Shown: positions 15,658 through 25,123, numbered from the stretch's first letter. The stretch: 64,000 nt of DNA from Companilactobacillus kimchii DSM 13961 = JCM 10707 (GCF_001435445.1 NZ_AZDH01000027.1:267545-331544), one strand, 5' to 3'. The notes: a model not told the origin generated them from the sequence alone. Made by a program: numbers and translations.

Positions 15658-16831
15658 GAATATACCCCACCATTCCGTAAGCGGCTACTGCTAGCCACAT
15701 TTGACTATAAACTAAATACATAAAAACAATTAATAACAAATTGCTAAAAGTCAATTCACCCCGCTCAGTCGTTATCGTTACAAAAGTACTAATAACGAAC
15801 ATCAAGACAGCAAATAACCAGAGATAATTACTGAAACCTTGTAAATTGGAATGAACGATTCCTGCCACTGACAAAACAAAAACTGAATCAGATAGAACCA
15901 ATGACGTCATTAATAGAAAATAAATTGTCAAAAAGTATAAGAGATCAAAACGAATAGGACGTCCCTTTTTCTGGAAGAGTAATTTAGCATTTTTGATAAT
16001 AACGTATATATTGCCTTTTACCCAACGAGTACGTTGGTGGAACCAAACATCTAAGGTTTGAGGTTCCTGTTCCCAAGTAACTGCTCGTGGTTGAAATTTA
16101 ATCCTATAGCCCATTTGATAAACTCGAAAACTGATTTCAGTATCCTCAGCCAAAGCTTTAACATCCCAGCCACCAACTTTTTCAATCACACTACGTCGAA
16201 TAACATAATTAGTTCCTGGAATCGTACACAAATGGAATAATTGTTGCCGTCCCGCCTGAGCCATCCATTGAAACGATAAGGTTTCAATATTGATAAAGCG
16301 TGTCAACAAAGTCGCATTCTTATTACGTGTTCTAAATTTTCCAATAACGGCCGCTAATTTATCATCTGATAATAACTCTGCTACAAGAATTCTTAACGCC
16401 CCATGTTCAGGTGTATTATCTGCATCATAAATTGAAATAATACTTCCTTTAGCACTCTTTAAACCAATGTTTAAAGCATTAGACTTACCTTTACCACCTG
16501 TAATTTTATCCGTATTGATAACTTTTAAACGTGCCTCACCAAATTGGTCTTGTAAATTCTTCAATAAATCTGCCGAATTATCACTAGAGTTGTCATTAAT
16601 AACAATAACTTCATATCTATCTTGTGGATAATCAAAGCTCAATAAAGACAAAACTGTTTTAACAATAACAATCCCCTCATTATGTGCCGGTACTAATATC
16701 GACACAAACGGTGCCTTTTCTGGTAATTCAGGATCGGGTTTTGCAACATGTCGTAAATACCATGTGTATCCAGCGACAGTTAGAATTAAATTAACTACCA
16801 AAGTTCCCCAAATAGAAATAATTGCAACCAT
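15602..16831 (-). CDS. Processive GT2 exopolysaccharide synthase (BcsA/IcaA/PssC-like)
   Basis: A 409-residue membrane glycosyltransferase. An N-terminal helix (3-25) is followed by the GT-A domain: D80 (VIND), DAD at 136-138 (metal-binding DxD), the catalytic ED at 229-230 (LAEDTE) and QRTRW at 266-270, the QxxRW signature of processive synthases. About four C-terminal helices form the channel. No PilZ domain follows. The polymer may be poly-N-acetylhexosamine- or cellulose-like; the sequence cannot decide. The start is uncertain: the ATG at 16831 has no close ribosome-binding site, while a GGAGGG lies 27 bases further upstream before non-canonical in-frame codons. Confidence 0.9.
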   Translation of the reverse strand: MVAIISIWGTLVVNLILTVAGYTWYLRHVAKPDPELPEKAPFVSILVPAHNEGIVIVKTVLSLLSFDYPQDRYEVIVINDNSSDNSADLLKNLQDQFGEARLKVINTDKITGGKGKSNALNIGLKSAKGSIISIYDADNTPEHGALRILVAELLSDDKLAAVIGKFRTRNKNATLLTRFINIETLSFQWMAQAGRQQLFHLCTIPGTNYVIRRSVIEKVGGWDVKALAEDTEISFRVYQMGYRIKFQPRAVTWEQEPQTLDVWFHQRTRWVKGNIYVIIKNAKLLFQKKGRPIRFDLLYFLTIYFLLMTSLVLSDSVFVLSVAGIVHSNLQGFSNYLWLFAVLMFVISTFVTITTERGELTFSNLLLIVFMYLVYSQMWLAVAAYGMVGYIREQVFHKQAKWYKTKRYK

Positions 16832-16867
16832 TAGAAAAAAATCTAAGACTGAAATAGCTATCCCTCC

Positions 16868-18436
16868 TTAACGTTTAAATCGATTCCAATAAACTTTTTG
16901 TCCAATAAAAATAAAAATCAAAAGAATGATCATAATAATGACAAAGAAAACAGCCAAAATATTTCCCTGGACTTTGAAGTAATTTTTAAAAAGCGAATTA
17001 GATTTACCATCAGAAAATTGTTTATTCAAATCCAAATTAGTATTCTGAATATCCTCTAACTTGCCGTTAACTGAATAATCACCATGATCATATTTCAAAC
17101 TAGTAGTTTCAGTATTGATTTCAGAACTGAACCCATCCTCCACTGGGTTATACCAACTCAGATGAAGATTTTTAATTTCATTCTCTACATGTTCTAATTC
17201 TTTTTGCGAATACGGCATATTAATTGTTAGAGCAGTCGGAATTGTAAACGTCGTAGAATCACTTTTTTTCACATCATTAAGTGAAGCCGCTGGCATGGCA
17301 AAAAAACTCTGTTTAGCAATCTGTGCATCGTTGTCCTGATTAATATAAGTAACTTTAGTACCATCCTGCATCAACAACCAATGATCTGCGTATTTCAATG
17401 AATTGTTCCGCAAAATTTTATCTTGATTCCAAAAGCCAGCCGAGCTTATACCAACTGGAAAAACTTGCTGTCGAGCCAAACTGACAATATATGTCAGAAA
17501 TTTCTGATTAAGCAATTGACCGGCAGTATCCACACCACTGCTAACTTCAGGAGTCTGCAGAAAGATGATTCCGCCACGATTCTCAATATTTCTTAAAACC
17601 GCCGTGAACCGATCAAAGGCCTTCATTTCAGTATTTTCACTTACAGAAGTTGTACTTATGGCAAAAGGTATTTCCATCTTGTAACAGAATTTACTCAATT
17701 CATCTAGTGTTCGTAAATTTGTATACGGAGTCACATTAGTTATCGTCAACAACGGCCGAAACTTACCCACTCGATCAAATAACTGAGCAATCATTTGAGT
17801 TTCTACAATCAAACTTAAACCCTTATTCGTAAAAAATGGTAAATATCCTTGTTTTCCATTGATATAGCCAAAAGGATAACTTCTTTGATCTTTTTGTTGA
17901 GTCGATAGAGTCCCTATTTGTCTTGCTCCGTCAGCCTGCTGAGTCACGACTGTAATGCTCTGACTAAACGGCAACTGTTCACGATTAGAATCTTCTTTTA
18001 AAATGAACTGTTGCTGGTAAACCTTCTGAACCTTAATTCCCAATTGATTAATCTCCGTTTGCGTAAGATTTTCACCAATATGTAATTTTATTCCCGAAAA
18101 TTTATCTCGATCACTAATAAAATTTCGATTGATCAAACCAACTTGGCGCCAGTTTATCATCGTGATGACTCCTAAATATTCTTTATTCAAAGTGCCTTTT
18201 TTATAATCAGCTTGCGGAACAGTTTTAACGCGTAAATCCATACTGGTTAAGCTTCGTTGTAAAGCATCAATATTTTTCTTATCATTTTTTACATCATTTC
18301 GTGAATCATAAACTAGTAAAATCCGATTATTATTCGTAGCAGCTTCTATTGTTCGAGAGAAATTAACTAATGAGAACAGAATTAACATTAGGGATAACAC
18401 TAAAGAGTATTTAATCCTTCTATTCACTGGCTTCAT
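16868..18436 (-). CDS. Membrane-anchored DUF2334-like (pseudo-deacetylase) protein of the EPS cluster
   Basis: A 522-residue exported protein with a signal peptide (1-33, ending IEAA), an extracytoplasmic domain and a C-terminal membrane helix (about 494-515) with basic tail. The segment LLTITNVTPYTN... followed by LDELSKFCYKMEIPFAISTTSV resembles the start of DUF2334/polysaccharide-deacetylase folds. The usual Asp-Asp metal ligands in that strand are replaced by Thr-Asn, so the fold may be kept without hydrolytic activity. It overlaps the upstream GT-C gene by 17 bases. It probably belongs to the same secretion complex. The family assignment is moderate. Confidence 0.6.
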   Translation of the reverse strand: MKPVNRRIKYSLVLSLMLILFSLVNFSRTIEAATNNNRILLVYDSRNDVKNDKKNIDALQRSLTSMDLRVKTVPQADYKKGTLNKEYLGVITMINWRQVGLINRNFISDRDKFSGIKLHIGENLTQTEINQLGIKVQKVYQQQFILKEDSNREQLPFSQSITVVTQQADGARQIGTLSTQQKDQRSYPFGYINGKQGYLPFFTNKGLSLIVETQMIAQLFDRVGKFRPLLTITNVTPYTNLRTLDELSKFCYKMEIPFAISTTSVSENTEMKAFDRFTAVLRNIENRGGIIFLQTPEVSSGVDTAGQLLNQKFLTYIVSLARQQVFPVGISSAGFWNQDKILRNNSLKYADHWLLMQDGTKVTYINQDNDAQIAKQSFFAMPAASLNDVKKSDSTTFTIPTALTINMPYSQKELEHVENEIKNLHLSWYNPVEDGFSSEINTETTSLKYDHGDYSVNGKLEDIQNTNLDLNKQFSDGKSNSLFKNYFKVQGNILAVFFVIIMIILLIFIFIGQKVYWNRFKR

Positions 18437-19904
18437 CCCCCTCAGTATTCCACAATGTATGATTTATCAAATCAGAAATAAACATCAACAAAGACATATT
18501 CAGACTGACTGGTACTAAAAATAGATGCTTAGCTAAATCAGCATCGCCATCACCGACAATGGAAACAATTGGCACAAAAACAACCACAGTCATCAATCCA
18601 AAAATTAGGAAAAATCGTAAGATCCCCATATAACGTTTAGCCTTAATATCCAAATAAAAGCCAACACTATAGACAGCAATAAAGCCGACCGCAAGTAAAC
18701 AGTCAAAAGCATATTTACCTGGAAAAAAAGCCCCCATTAAAGAACTATACGCGGTAAAATATTTGACTTGCTCTCCCGGTTTATGGCCTGAATTTCTAAC
18801 AAAATTACCTACTGCGCGAGGTTGTACTGCCGTTACATCTTTAGCCGCTACATCCAATAAATTATTAAATTGTTTTAAATTACCCGCATAGTAACGAACA
18901 ATCCAAGCAAAACCTGTTTTGTCCATCAAATGCTTTTTAACATATTTACTACCTGGATCCAAGGTTGCATAGTTTTTAGAATAATAGTTTTCGTTTCTCA
19001 TAAGAGCAAATTGACCATCAACTCCACCACGTTCAACTTTTTTAGTCGGATCACTAGTCTCCAGCAACGTTCCATGCGAAAATGTTTGAAAAGTATTGGC
19101 ACCAACAATTTCTGATCCAATAGACTTATATATTCCTACACCAGACATCAGTACTAAAATAATTCCCAATGCCGTGGCCATTCTTCTAGCTTTAAAATGT
19201 GGTAAAAACATAATTCCAAGCGCCACTACACCAAAACTCAAAGCCAATGGTGCATTCTGTTGCTTATTAGTAATCAATAGAATAGTCGAAATGAAAAATA
19301 AAAAAGTCATTGGCCATCTTCTTGAATAAACATTTCTTGCCAAGGAAATAATCGATGCACACAAGTAAAGCATCAAAATAAACATTCCCGGTTCAGCAAA
19401 GAAAGAGTTGAAATATAAGGTATACGCCGAGTCGGCAAAAATAAATACGATTAAAAGTCCCATCACATAACTCTTAACTTTACGATACGGATGAACGAAG
19501 GCATTAGTTAGAAGATAAATTCCACCTAAATAAAACAAATAATAAACTAACCCCATAAATCTAATATCAAAAATAGTTCTACTATAAAATAGTTTATTCA
19601 ATAACAGAGCCAATTGAATAAATATGGTCTGTGACGATAATACTGATACATTATTTTCATTAAAGTACTGCATAATACCAAATTTAGTTATCACAAAATC
19701 ACTGTACTGACTGTAGCTAGTAGGCAAACGATAAATACCATTACTCAAAATAGAACGATAGAAATCTCCATTATCAGCCAATCCATGAATTGGTGGTACA
19801 AATAATAAGATTCCACTAATAATAGCCGCTAGAATTGTTGCTAATAATGCTGGAGAGACAAACTTTGAAAATTTATTTAAACAGTTATACATAAATTTTT
19901 TCAA
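18420..19904 (-). CDS. WsfD-like GT-C family membrane protein of the EPS cluster
   Basis: A 494-residue polytopic protein with about 10-11 membrane helices. An acidic motif, DNGDFYR (44-50), follows the first helix, the position where GT-C glycosyltransferases carry their catalytic Asp/Glu. A large extracytoplasmic loop occupies about 265-385. This matches proteins annotated as WsfD-type glycan hexose transferases and the membrane protein found at the head of PssA-like clusters. It may modify or initiate the exopolysaccharide at the outer membrane face. It follows the GH8-like gene by 10 bases and overlaps the next by 17. Confidence 0.65.
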   Translation of the reverse strand: MKKFMYNCLNKFSKFVSPALLATILAAIISGILLFVPPIHGLADNGDFYRSILSNGIYRLPTSYSQYSDFVITKFGIMQYFNENNVSVLSSQTIFIQLALLLNKLFYSRTIFDIRFMGLVYYLFYLGGIYLLTNAFVHPYRKVKSYVMGLLIVFIFADSAYTLYFNSFFAEPGMFILMLYLCASIISLARNVYSRRWPMTFLFFISTILLITNKQQNAPLALSFGVVALGIMFLPHFKARRMATALGIILVLMSGVGIYKSIGSEIVGANTFQTFSHGTLLETSDPTKKVERGGVDGQFALMRNENYYSKNYATLDPGSKYVKKHLMDKTGFAWIVRYYAGNLKQFNNLLDVAAKDVTAVQPRAVGNFVRNSGHKPGEQVKYFTAYSSLMGAFFPGKYAFDCLLAVGFIAVYSVGFYLDIKAKRYMGILRFFLIFGLMTVVVFVPIVSIVGDGDADLAKHLFLVPVSLNMSLLMFISDLINHTLWNTEGDEASE

Positions 19905-19914
19905 ATACTCACCC

Positions 19915-21036
19915 TCAATATTTTGCCGCCAATAGCGTTGTTAAATTATTGTACGAATAGGCCTCATTCTGGTGCTCAATTCCAATACCACCATAGATAA
20001 CAGATTTCTCATTCTTCACTTGATACTTCCAAGTCAACTTCATAGCCTTTTGATACATCGCTTTATTACCCGCCTTAGCAAAAATCATAGCTGCCAAAGC
20101 ATAACTACCTGCTGAATGAGAACGACTGACCACATTACCATTAACTGAATAGCCATTGTATAAAGTATTACGATCTACTTGATTCTTTAACCAATTCAAA
20201 GAGACTTGCTTTAACTTACCTACTTCTGACAAATGAAGTAATGTCTCTAAAGCCTCTGAAGTATTTAAATCATTATTACTATAAGTTTTATTACTCCAAT
20301 TGTAACTAGAAGCATACAGTGGAAATGCATCACCTAAGTAGCCATTTTGGACAACTGCTAACTGTTTTTTGTACATCTCTCTATTCTGCTTAGAAGTTGA
20401 TTCAAAGTATTTTAAAGTTGAGAAGTCATAATAAGCTAATGAACCGTCATCACTGGCCTTTCTAGTTTTAACATCATAGAAACTAGCAATTTTTCCATTA
20501 CTCATTGTATTCTTCTGCAAAGACACAAATCTTCGTGCGGCCTCTTCTTTATAGCTCTTGTTTCCTGTTTGATCAGCATACATTTGTAATGCCCTAATAA
20601 TTCTCAAATCATCTAAAGTAGCATTAACGTTAAATTTTTTATTAGTTGAAGGCGTATAACGATAACTAAACTGAGAACCTTGATCAAAAGTTTTTTTAGT
20701 TGCTCGATAAAATTCTCTAAATTTTTTATATTGATGTGTATAAGCTAGATATTCCAACCACATACCTGACGATTCTGAAAGTAGCTCATGACCACGAGCA
20801 ACACTTTTTTTATAAGATTGCTTCTTATAATTCGTATAGATACCCTTTTTAGTCATCATCTTATTTTCAATAAAATGACGTAGTTCCTTTTCATTAGAAG
20901 TGTAGGCACCGTAATGGGATCGTTTGCTAAAATTACTCTTACCACCAGGTACCATGACCTTGGTCTTCTGACTACTGCATCCCGCTAAAACCAAGACCAT
21001 CAGGCATAACAGGATCATTTGCAAATTCTTTTTCAA
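19915..21036 (-). CDS. GH8-family glycosidase lipoprotein of the EPS cluster
   Basis: A 373-residue lipoprotein with a TTG start behind GTGGGGGA. The lipobox LAGC gives lipidated Cys20. The (alpha/alpha)6 GH8 signature is visible: the acid Glu is probably E88 (LLSESSGMW) and the base region is NATLDDLRII (D142/D143). Paired hydrolases such as BcsZ or PssZ trim or release the polymer made by the neighbouring synthase. It is first in the six-gene cluster. The upstream 240 bases (21037-21279) are AT-rich with TATTAT-like -10 candidates but no clear riboswitch. Confidence 0.82.
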   Translation of the reverse strand: MKKNLQMILLCLMVLVLAGCSSQKTKVMVPGGKSNFSKRSHYGAYTSNEKELRHFIENKMMTKKGIYTNYKKQSYKKSVARGHELLSESSGMWLEYLAYTHQYKKFREFYRATKKTFDQGSQFSYRYTPSTNKKFNVNATLDDLRIIRALQMYADQTGNKSYKEEAARRFVSLQKNTMSNGKIASFYDVKTRKASDDGSLAYYDFSTLKYFESTSKQNREMYKKQLAVVQNGYLGDAFPLYASSYNWSNKTYSNNDLNTSEALETLLHLSEVGKLKQVSLNWLKNQVDRNTLYNGYSVNGNVVSRSHSAGSYALAAMIFAKAGNKAMYQKAMKLTWKYQVKNEKSVIYGGIGIEHQNEAYSYNNLTTLLAAKY

Positions 21037-21279
21037 ATTTATCCCCCACTTAATAATACTAAGTTAATACTTTTAACATCTTTTTTGTATACCTTTTTAA
21101 TAACATATTTAATTATCTACGATATTTGACTCCATGCCAATTCTTTTAGTACAAATTTATTACAATTTTGAATATCTTTTTATTTTTTAGTCTTTTCTCA
21201 ACTATGGTTAGTGAAAGAAATACTTTTTTGAAATATCTCTTTTCATTTCTGATATAATCGAATTTAAGGAGGCGCTCTC

Positions 21280-21561
21280 ATGGCTTTGAATATTAATTTG
21301 ATAAACGGTAAAAACATCTCTATAAATGAAGATACTTACTTGGTGGCTTGGAAATATCAATCCTCACTAATGGCAAGTAACGCTGATCATTACTACCTAG
21401 ACTGTATTTTTAAAGGTAGTTTCGAAGATGGTAAAGTTACTGAAGATGACGAAGAAAATAAGCTTGAAGGTTTACTCAGTGCTGCCGATTGGCTAACAAT
21501 TGGCAAAGACAACAATAATTCTATTAAGACTACTGCTGTTCTGGGTATTACTAGAGATTAA
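21280..21561 (+). CDS. Hypothetical protein (93 aa)
   Basis: A 93-residue acidic soluble protein with an extended -10 (TGATATAAT at 21250-21258) and a strong AAGGAGG ribosome-binding site. The N-terminal half has beta character (LINLINGKNISINEDTYLVAW) and the middle is very acidic (TEDDEENK). It is monocistronic, divergent from the exopolysaccharide cluster. No family recognised. Confidence 0.65.
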   Translation: MALNINLINGKNISINEDTYLVAWKYQSSLMASNADHYYLDCIFKGSFEDGKVTEDDEENKLEGLLSAADWLTIGKDNNNSIKTTAVLGITRD

Positions 21562-21569
21562 TGGTAAAT

Positions 21570-21603
21570 AAAAAAGGTCCCAGCTTACGCTGAGGCCTTT
21601 TCT
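21570..21603 (+). terminator. Terminator of the 93-aa gene
   Basis: AAAAAGGTCCCAGC / GCTGAGGCCTTTT stem with a short T-run. A second inverted repeat (GTAATCA/TGATTAC, 21625-21641) follows. Confidence 0.7.
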
Positions 21604-21699
21604 GCTCTCTGGGGGGAAAGCAGTAATCAGAATTTTGATTACGCTAAATCTTAACATTAAAAAAAACTGATTTCCAGAAAAATCTATGTAAATAAAAAA

Positions 21700-22137
21700 T
21701 TAGTTATTCATAGATTGACTGGCTTTTGAAGCTGCTTCCAAAGTATCACAAAAGTCTTCCAATCCTTCTTCAGAACCAGCAGCACAGGCAGCCTCAAAGT
21801 ACTTAACTTTATGATCAAGTTTTTCCAAATACTTTTTAGATTGGGCAATTTGACACATTACTTCATCACGCTGTTTTTTAAACATTGCCAATCTTTGTTC
21901 CAAAGTAACATTGCCTTCCATCGACATGTTGACGAATTCTCGAATCTCTTTCAACGACATTCCAGTCTCTTTTAGACATGAAATAAGATCAACAAAATCC
22001 ATATCATTTTCAGTAAATTCACGACGACCATTGTCATCACGATGAACAAAAGGCATTAACCCTTCTTTATCATAGTATCGCAAAGTATAACTTGAAAGAC
22101 CGGTTTTCTCGGCCACTTGTCCAATTGAATAAGCCAT
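21700..22137 (-). CDS. MerR-family transcriptional regulator
   Basis: A 145-residue MerR protein. The N-terminal winged HTH is clear (YSIGQVAEKTGLSSYTLRYYDKEGLMPF, then RREFTENDMDFVDLISCLKETGMSLKEIREF). A coiled-coil dimerisation helix covers about 75-120. Three cysteines in the C-terminal part (VMCQI, EAACAAG, DFCDT) could serve sensing, but the spacing does not match known metal sensors. It is not GlnR despite lying after glnA. A MerR-type operator with 19-bp promoter spacing lies directly upstream, so it probably autoregulates. Its targets are unknown. Confidence 0.88.
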   Translation of the reverse strand: MAYSIGQVAEKTGLSSYTLRYYDKEGLMPFVHRDDNGRREFTENDMDFVDLISCLKETGMSLKEIREFVNMSMEGNVTLEQRLAMFKKQRDEVMCQIAQSKKYLEKLDHKVKYFEAACAAGSEEGLEDFCDTLEAASKASQSMNN

Positions 22138-22171
22138 TTGAATGTTCCCTTCAACTTTAAATTATTACTCT

Positions 22172-22196
22172 AAGTATAACTGTATAGTCCATACTT
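22172..22196 (-). promoter_or_regulatory. MerR-type operator/promoter
   Basis: Inverted repeat AAGTAT-ggACtatacaGTt-ATACTT lies between a TGGACT -35-like and an AATAAT -10-like element spaced 19 bp, the overlong spacing typical of MerR-controlled promoters. Confidence 0.6.
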
Positions 22197-22223
22197 TTAT
22201 ATTATTTTAGTAATGGATGGAAT

Positions 22224-22259
22224 AAAAAAACTGCAAATCCACTCACGGTGAACTTGCAG
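22224..22259 (-). terminator. Terminator of glnA
   Basis: Minus-strand stem CTGCAAGTTCACC / GGTGAGTGGATTTGCAG-type pairing followed by seven T. Confidence 0.8.
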
Positions 22260-22299
22260 CTTAAACGAAGTAAACCATAACTCCGTCTTTATTCGTAAT

Positions 22300-23628
22300 T
22301 TAATATTGTGACATGTAAGTATCTCTTTCCCATTGGGAAACTGTTTGTTGATATCTTGCCCATTCGGCATTCTTAGCAGCAAACAAACTATTTGTTAGAT
22401 CCTTACCAAGTGATTGTTGAACGTATTCATCTTTACGTAAAGCCTTAAGAGCATTGTGTAATGTTGAAGGTAAATCGACAATACCTTCTTCACGACGTTC
22501 TTCATCAGACATATGATAAATATTATCCTTAACCTCTGGCATTAATTCGTAATTCTTATCAATACCATCTAATCCGGCATCAAGGATACATGCAATTGCC
22601 AAGTATGGATTTGTTGTTGGGTCCACACTTCTAATTTCGATACGTTTTGACTTACCTGATGCAGCAGGTACTCGAATTAATGGTGAACGGTTCTTACTTG
22701 CCCAAGCAATGTATGTTGGGGCTTCAAAACCTGGAACCAAACGTTTATATGAATTAACAGTTGGATTATTAATGGCAGTTAAAGCACGAGCGTGTTTTAA
22801 AACACCACTCATAAATTCTTTAGCCGTATCAGATAACATATCATTAGGATCATCAAAGATATTGTCGTCACCTTTGAATAATGACATATTGATATGCATA
22901 CCTGAACCATTAATACCTTGAACTGGTTTTGGCATAAATGTTGCGTATAAGTTGTTCTTTCTAGCAATTGTCTTAACTACTAATTTGAATGTTTCAATAC
23001 TATCTGCAGCTGACAAAGCATCTTGATACTTGAAATCAATCTCTTGTTGTCCAGGGGCAACTTCGTGGTGGCTAGCTTCAACTTCAAAGCCCATCTTTTC
23101 AAGAACAAGTACAATATCTTTACGAACATTAACACCTAAGTCAACAGGTGAAAAATCAAAGTAACTACCATCATCATTTAGATGTAGAGTTGGATTACCT
23201 TGCTCATCACGATTGAATAGGAAGAATTCAGGTTCTGAACCAATATTGAAATTAGTGTAACCCATCTTTTCCATCTTTTTGATAACACGTTTAAGGTTAA
23301 CACGAGGATCACCTTCAAATGGTGTGCCATCTGATTTATAAATATCACAGATCAAGCGAGCTACTTTACCATGTTCTTCTCCCCAAGGGAAAATCAACCA
23401 CGTTGATAGATCAGGGTGTAGCAACATATCACTTTCCTCAATACGAGTAAATCCATCAATTGATGAACCATCAAAAGTAATCTTGTTTGCCAATACCTTA
23501 TCCAATTGAGAAACAGGAACTTCAACATTCTTGATGATACCGTTGATATCTGTAAACATTAAACAAATAAATTCAACGTTTTCATCATTTACCATTTTTG
23601 TAATATCTTCTGCAGTATAATGTTGCAT
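22300..23628 (-). CDS. glnA: Glutamine synthetase type I
   Basis: A 442-residue type I glutamine synthetase that makes glutamine from glutamate, ammonia and ATP. Visible signatures: [14 protein letters not shown] and [15 protein letters not shown] in the beta-grasp N-domain, [23 protein letters not shown], the ATP-binding [10 protein letters not shown] and NRSPLIRVP / [17 protein letters not shown]. Length fits the short GS-I-alpha forms of Firmicutes, which are not adenylylated. Usually lactobacilli carry glnR just upstream; here glnA stands alone with its own consensus promoter, and no good GlnR box is seen. Confidence 0.97.
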   Translation of the reverse strand: MQHYTAEDITKMVNDENVEFICLMFTDINGIIKNVEVPVSQLDKVLANKITFDGSSIDGFTRIEESDMLLHPDLSTWLIFPWGEEHGKVARLICDIYKSDGTPFEGDPRVNLKRVIKKMEKMGYTNFNIGSEPEFFLFNRDEQGNPTLHLNDDGSYFDFSPVDLGVNVRKDIVLVLEKMGFEVEASHHEVAPGQQEIDFKYQDALSAADSIETFKLVVKTIARKNNLYATFMPKPVQGINGSGMHINMSLFKGDDNIFDDPNDMLSDTAKEFMSGVLKHARALTAINNPTVNSYKRLVPGFEAPTYIAWASKNRSPLIRVPAASGKSKRIEIRSVDPTTNPYLAIACILDAGLDGIDKNYELMPEVKDNIYHMSDEERREEGIVDLPSTLHNALKALRKDEYVQQSLGKDLTNSLFAAKNAEWARYQQTVSQWERDTYMSQY

Positions 23629-23713
23629 TTTTAGCCACTCCTATTGTATATACCAATTTTTTGTAGACTTCTAATAAACGTTATTAATATAAGGTTTCAT
23701 TAACAATATGATG

Positions 23714-23742
23714 ATAATACCAATTACATGTTTCGGTGTCAA
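23714..23742 (-). promoter_or_regulatory. glnA promoter
   Basis: Minus strand TTGACA, 17-bp spacer, TATTAT, 86 bases upstream of the glnA start. The rest of the glnA-guaC intergenic region (23629-23940) holds an inverted repeat and the guaC promoter, and no gene. Confidence 0.7.
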
Positions 23743-23783
23743 ATATTTATCGCTATATTATTAAAAAAACTAATCAATAATAA

Positions 23784-23807
23784 GATATACAAATTCTTTT
23801 GTATATC
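23784..23807. repeat. Perfect 10-bp inverted repeat between glnA and guaC
   Basis: GATATACAAA-TTCT-TTTGTATATC. There is no T-run, so it is more like an operator than a terminator; it lies between the two divergent promoters. Confidence 0.6.
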
Positions 23808-23847
23808 AAGATTCTATCACATAATTTAATTTAGCCGAAGAATATAT

Positions 23848-23876
23848 TTGACTTCTGAACGTGAACCAGTTAAATT
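23848..23876 (+). promoter_or_regulatory. guaC promoter
   Basis: TTGACT, 17-bp spacer, TAAATT. Downstream, CGAAC (23884) and an inverted GTTCG (23914) resemble PurR half-sites, but the spacing is not the standard one. Confidence 0.45.
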
Positions 23877-23940
23877 ATAGATACGAACGAAATCAAGTAC
23901 AAAAATAATAATAGTTCGCAATTAATGGAGTGAATAATAA

Positions 23941-24918
23941 ATGCAAGTTTTTGATTATGAAGATATTCAACTAATACCGAACAAATGTATCGTAGACAGT
24001 CGTTCAGAATGTGATACAAGTATACAATTTGGACCTAAGACTTTTAAGATTCCAGTGGTACCAGCTAATATGCAAACCATCTTGGATGAAAAATTGGCTG
24101 AAAAACTGGCTGAAAATGACTATTTTTACATCATGCACCGTTTTGAACCAGCAACTAGAATTAATTTCATAAAAGACATGCAACAAAAAGGACTCTTTAC
24201 TTCTATTAGTGTTGGTATCAAGGAAGATGAATTCAAGTTCATTGACCAACTAACAGCACAGAACCTAACCCCTGATTACATTACAATTGATGTAGCACAC
24301 GGTCACAGTGATCGTGTCATTAAAATGATTAAATACATTAAGAAAAATATTCCAAGTAGCTTCCTTATTGCCGGCAACGTGGGTACACCAGAAGCTGTAC
24401 GTGAACTTGAAAATGCTGGAGCCGACGCAACTAAAGTTGGTATAGGACCCGGTAAAGTTTGTATCACTAAATTAAAGACCGGCTTCGGTACTGGCGGTTG
24501 GCAATTAGCTGCTATCAGACTTTGTGCTAAGGCTGCTAGTAAACCTATTATTGCCGATGGTGGTGTTAGAAATGACGGTGATATTGCCAAATCAATTCGT
24601 TTTGGAGCAAGCATGGTAATGATTGGTTCTCTACTTGCTGGACATGAAGAATCCCCTGGTAAAGTCATTGAAAAAGATGGTCAAAAATACAAAGCCTACT
24701 TTGGATCAGCATCCCAATACCAAAAAGGCGAATACAAAAACGTCGAGGGTAAAAGAATGCTTGTCCCTTATAAAGGTAAGATCATGGATACTCTAACTGA
24801 AATGCAACAAGATCTACAATCTTCAATTTCTTACGGTGGTGGCAAAGATCTTCTATCACTTCGTAAGGTAGACTATGTCATTGTAAAGAACTCAATTTAT
24901 AATGGTGATGTCTACTAA
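23941..24918 (+). CDS. guaC: GMP reductase
   Basis: A 325-residue GMP reductase converting GMP to IMP with NADPH (purine salvage). It has the IMPDH/GMPR barrel: PVVPANMQT near the N-terminus, [12 protein letters not shown] with the catalytic Cys (near residue 178) and [11 protein letters not shown]. There is no CBS pair, and the length of about 325 separates it from IMP dehydrogenase (about 490). The C-terminal flap [17 protein letters not shown] is typical of GuaC. It is monocistronic with its own terminator. Confidence 0.96.
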   Translation: MQVFDYEDIQLIPNKCIVDSRSECDTSIQFGPKTFKIPVVPANMQTILDEKLAEKLAENDYFYIMHRFEPATRINFIKDMQQKGLFTSISVGIKEDEFKFIDQLTAQNLTPDYITIDVAHGHSDRVIKMIKYIKKNIPSSFLIAGNVGTPEAVRELENAGADATKVGIGPGKVCITKLKTGFGTGGWQLAAIRLCAKAASKPIIADGGVRNDGDIAKSIRFGASMVMIGSLLAGHEESPGKVIEKDGQKYKAYFGSASQYQKGEYKNVEGKRMLVPYKGKIMDTLTEMQQDLQSSISYGGGKDLLSLRKVDYVIVKNSIYNGDVY

Positions 24919-24933
24919 AATATACTAATATAC

Positions 24934-24976
24934 AAAAAAAGAGGCTGACGACTGGGTGTTCGTCAGCTTCTTTTTT
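24934..24976 (+). terminator. Terminator of guaC
   Basis: AAGAGGCTGACGA / TCGTCAGCTTCTT hairpin with a T6 run. The following 150 bases up to 25123 hold no gene. Confidence 0.92.
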
Positions 24977-25123
24977 ATGAATGGGATAGTTCATGTTCAA
25001 TTTGACAAGAAAGTTGTCCATCAAACAACTTTCAACTTATCAAATTTACCATTACTGTAACACATTCTATGTTAATTAAACAGTATGAAAACTTTTTAAT
25101 TTCAAAGATTAATTTTAATTTGA

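Noticed and set aside
21700..22137. MerR gene next to glnA considered as GlnR
   Set aside because: It lies downstream of glnA, has its own operator and lacks the GlnR N-terminal pattern; glnA has no clear GlnR box.
23848..23925. Purine riboswitch or PurR box for guaC
   Set aside because: No purine-aptamer core is visible, and the CGAAC/GTTCG half-sites do not have standard PurBox spacing.
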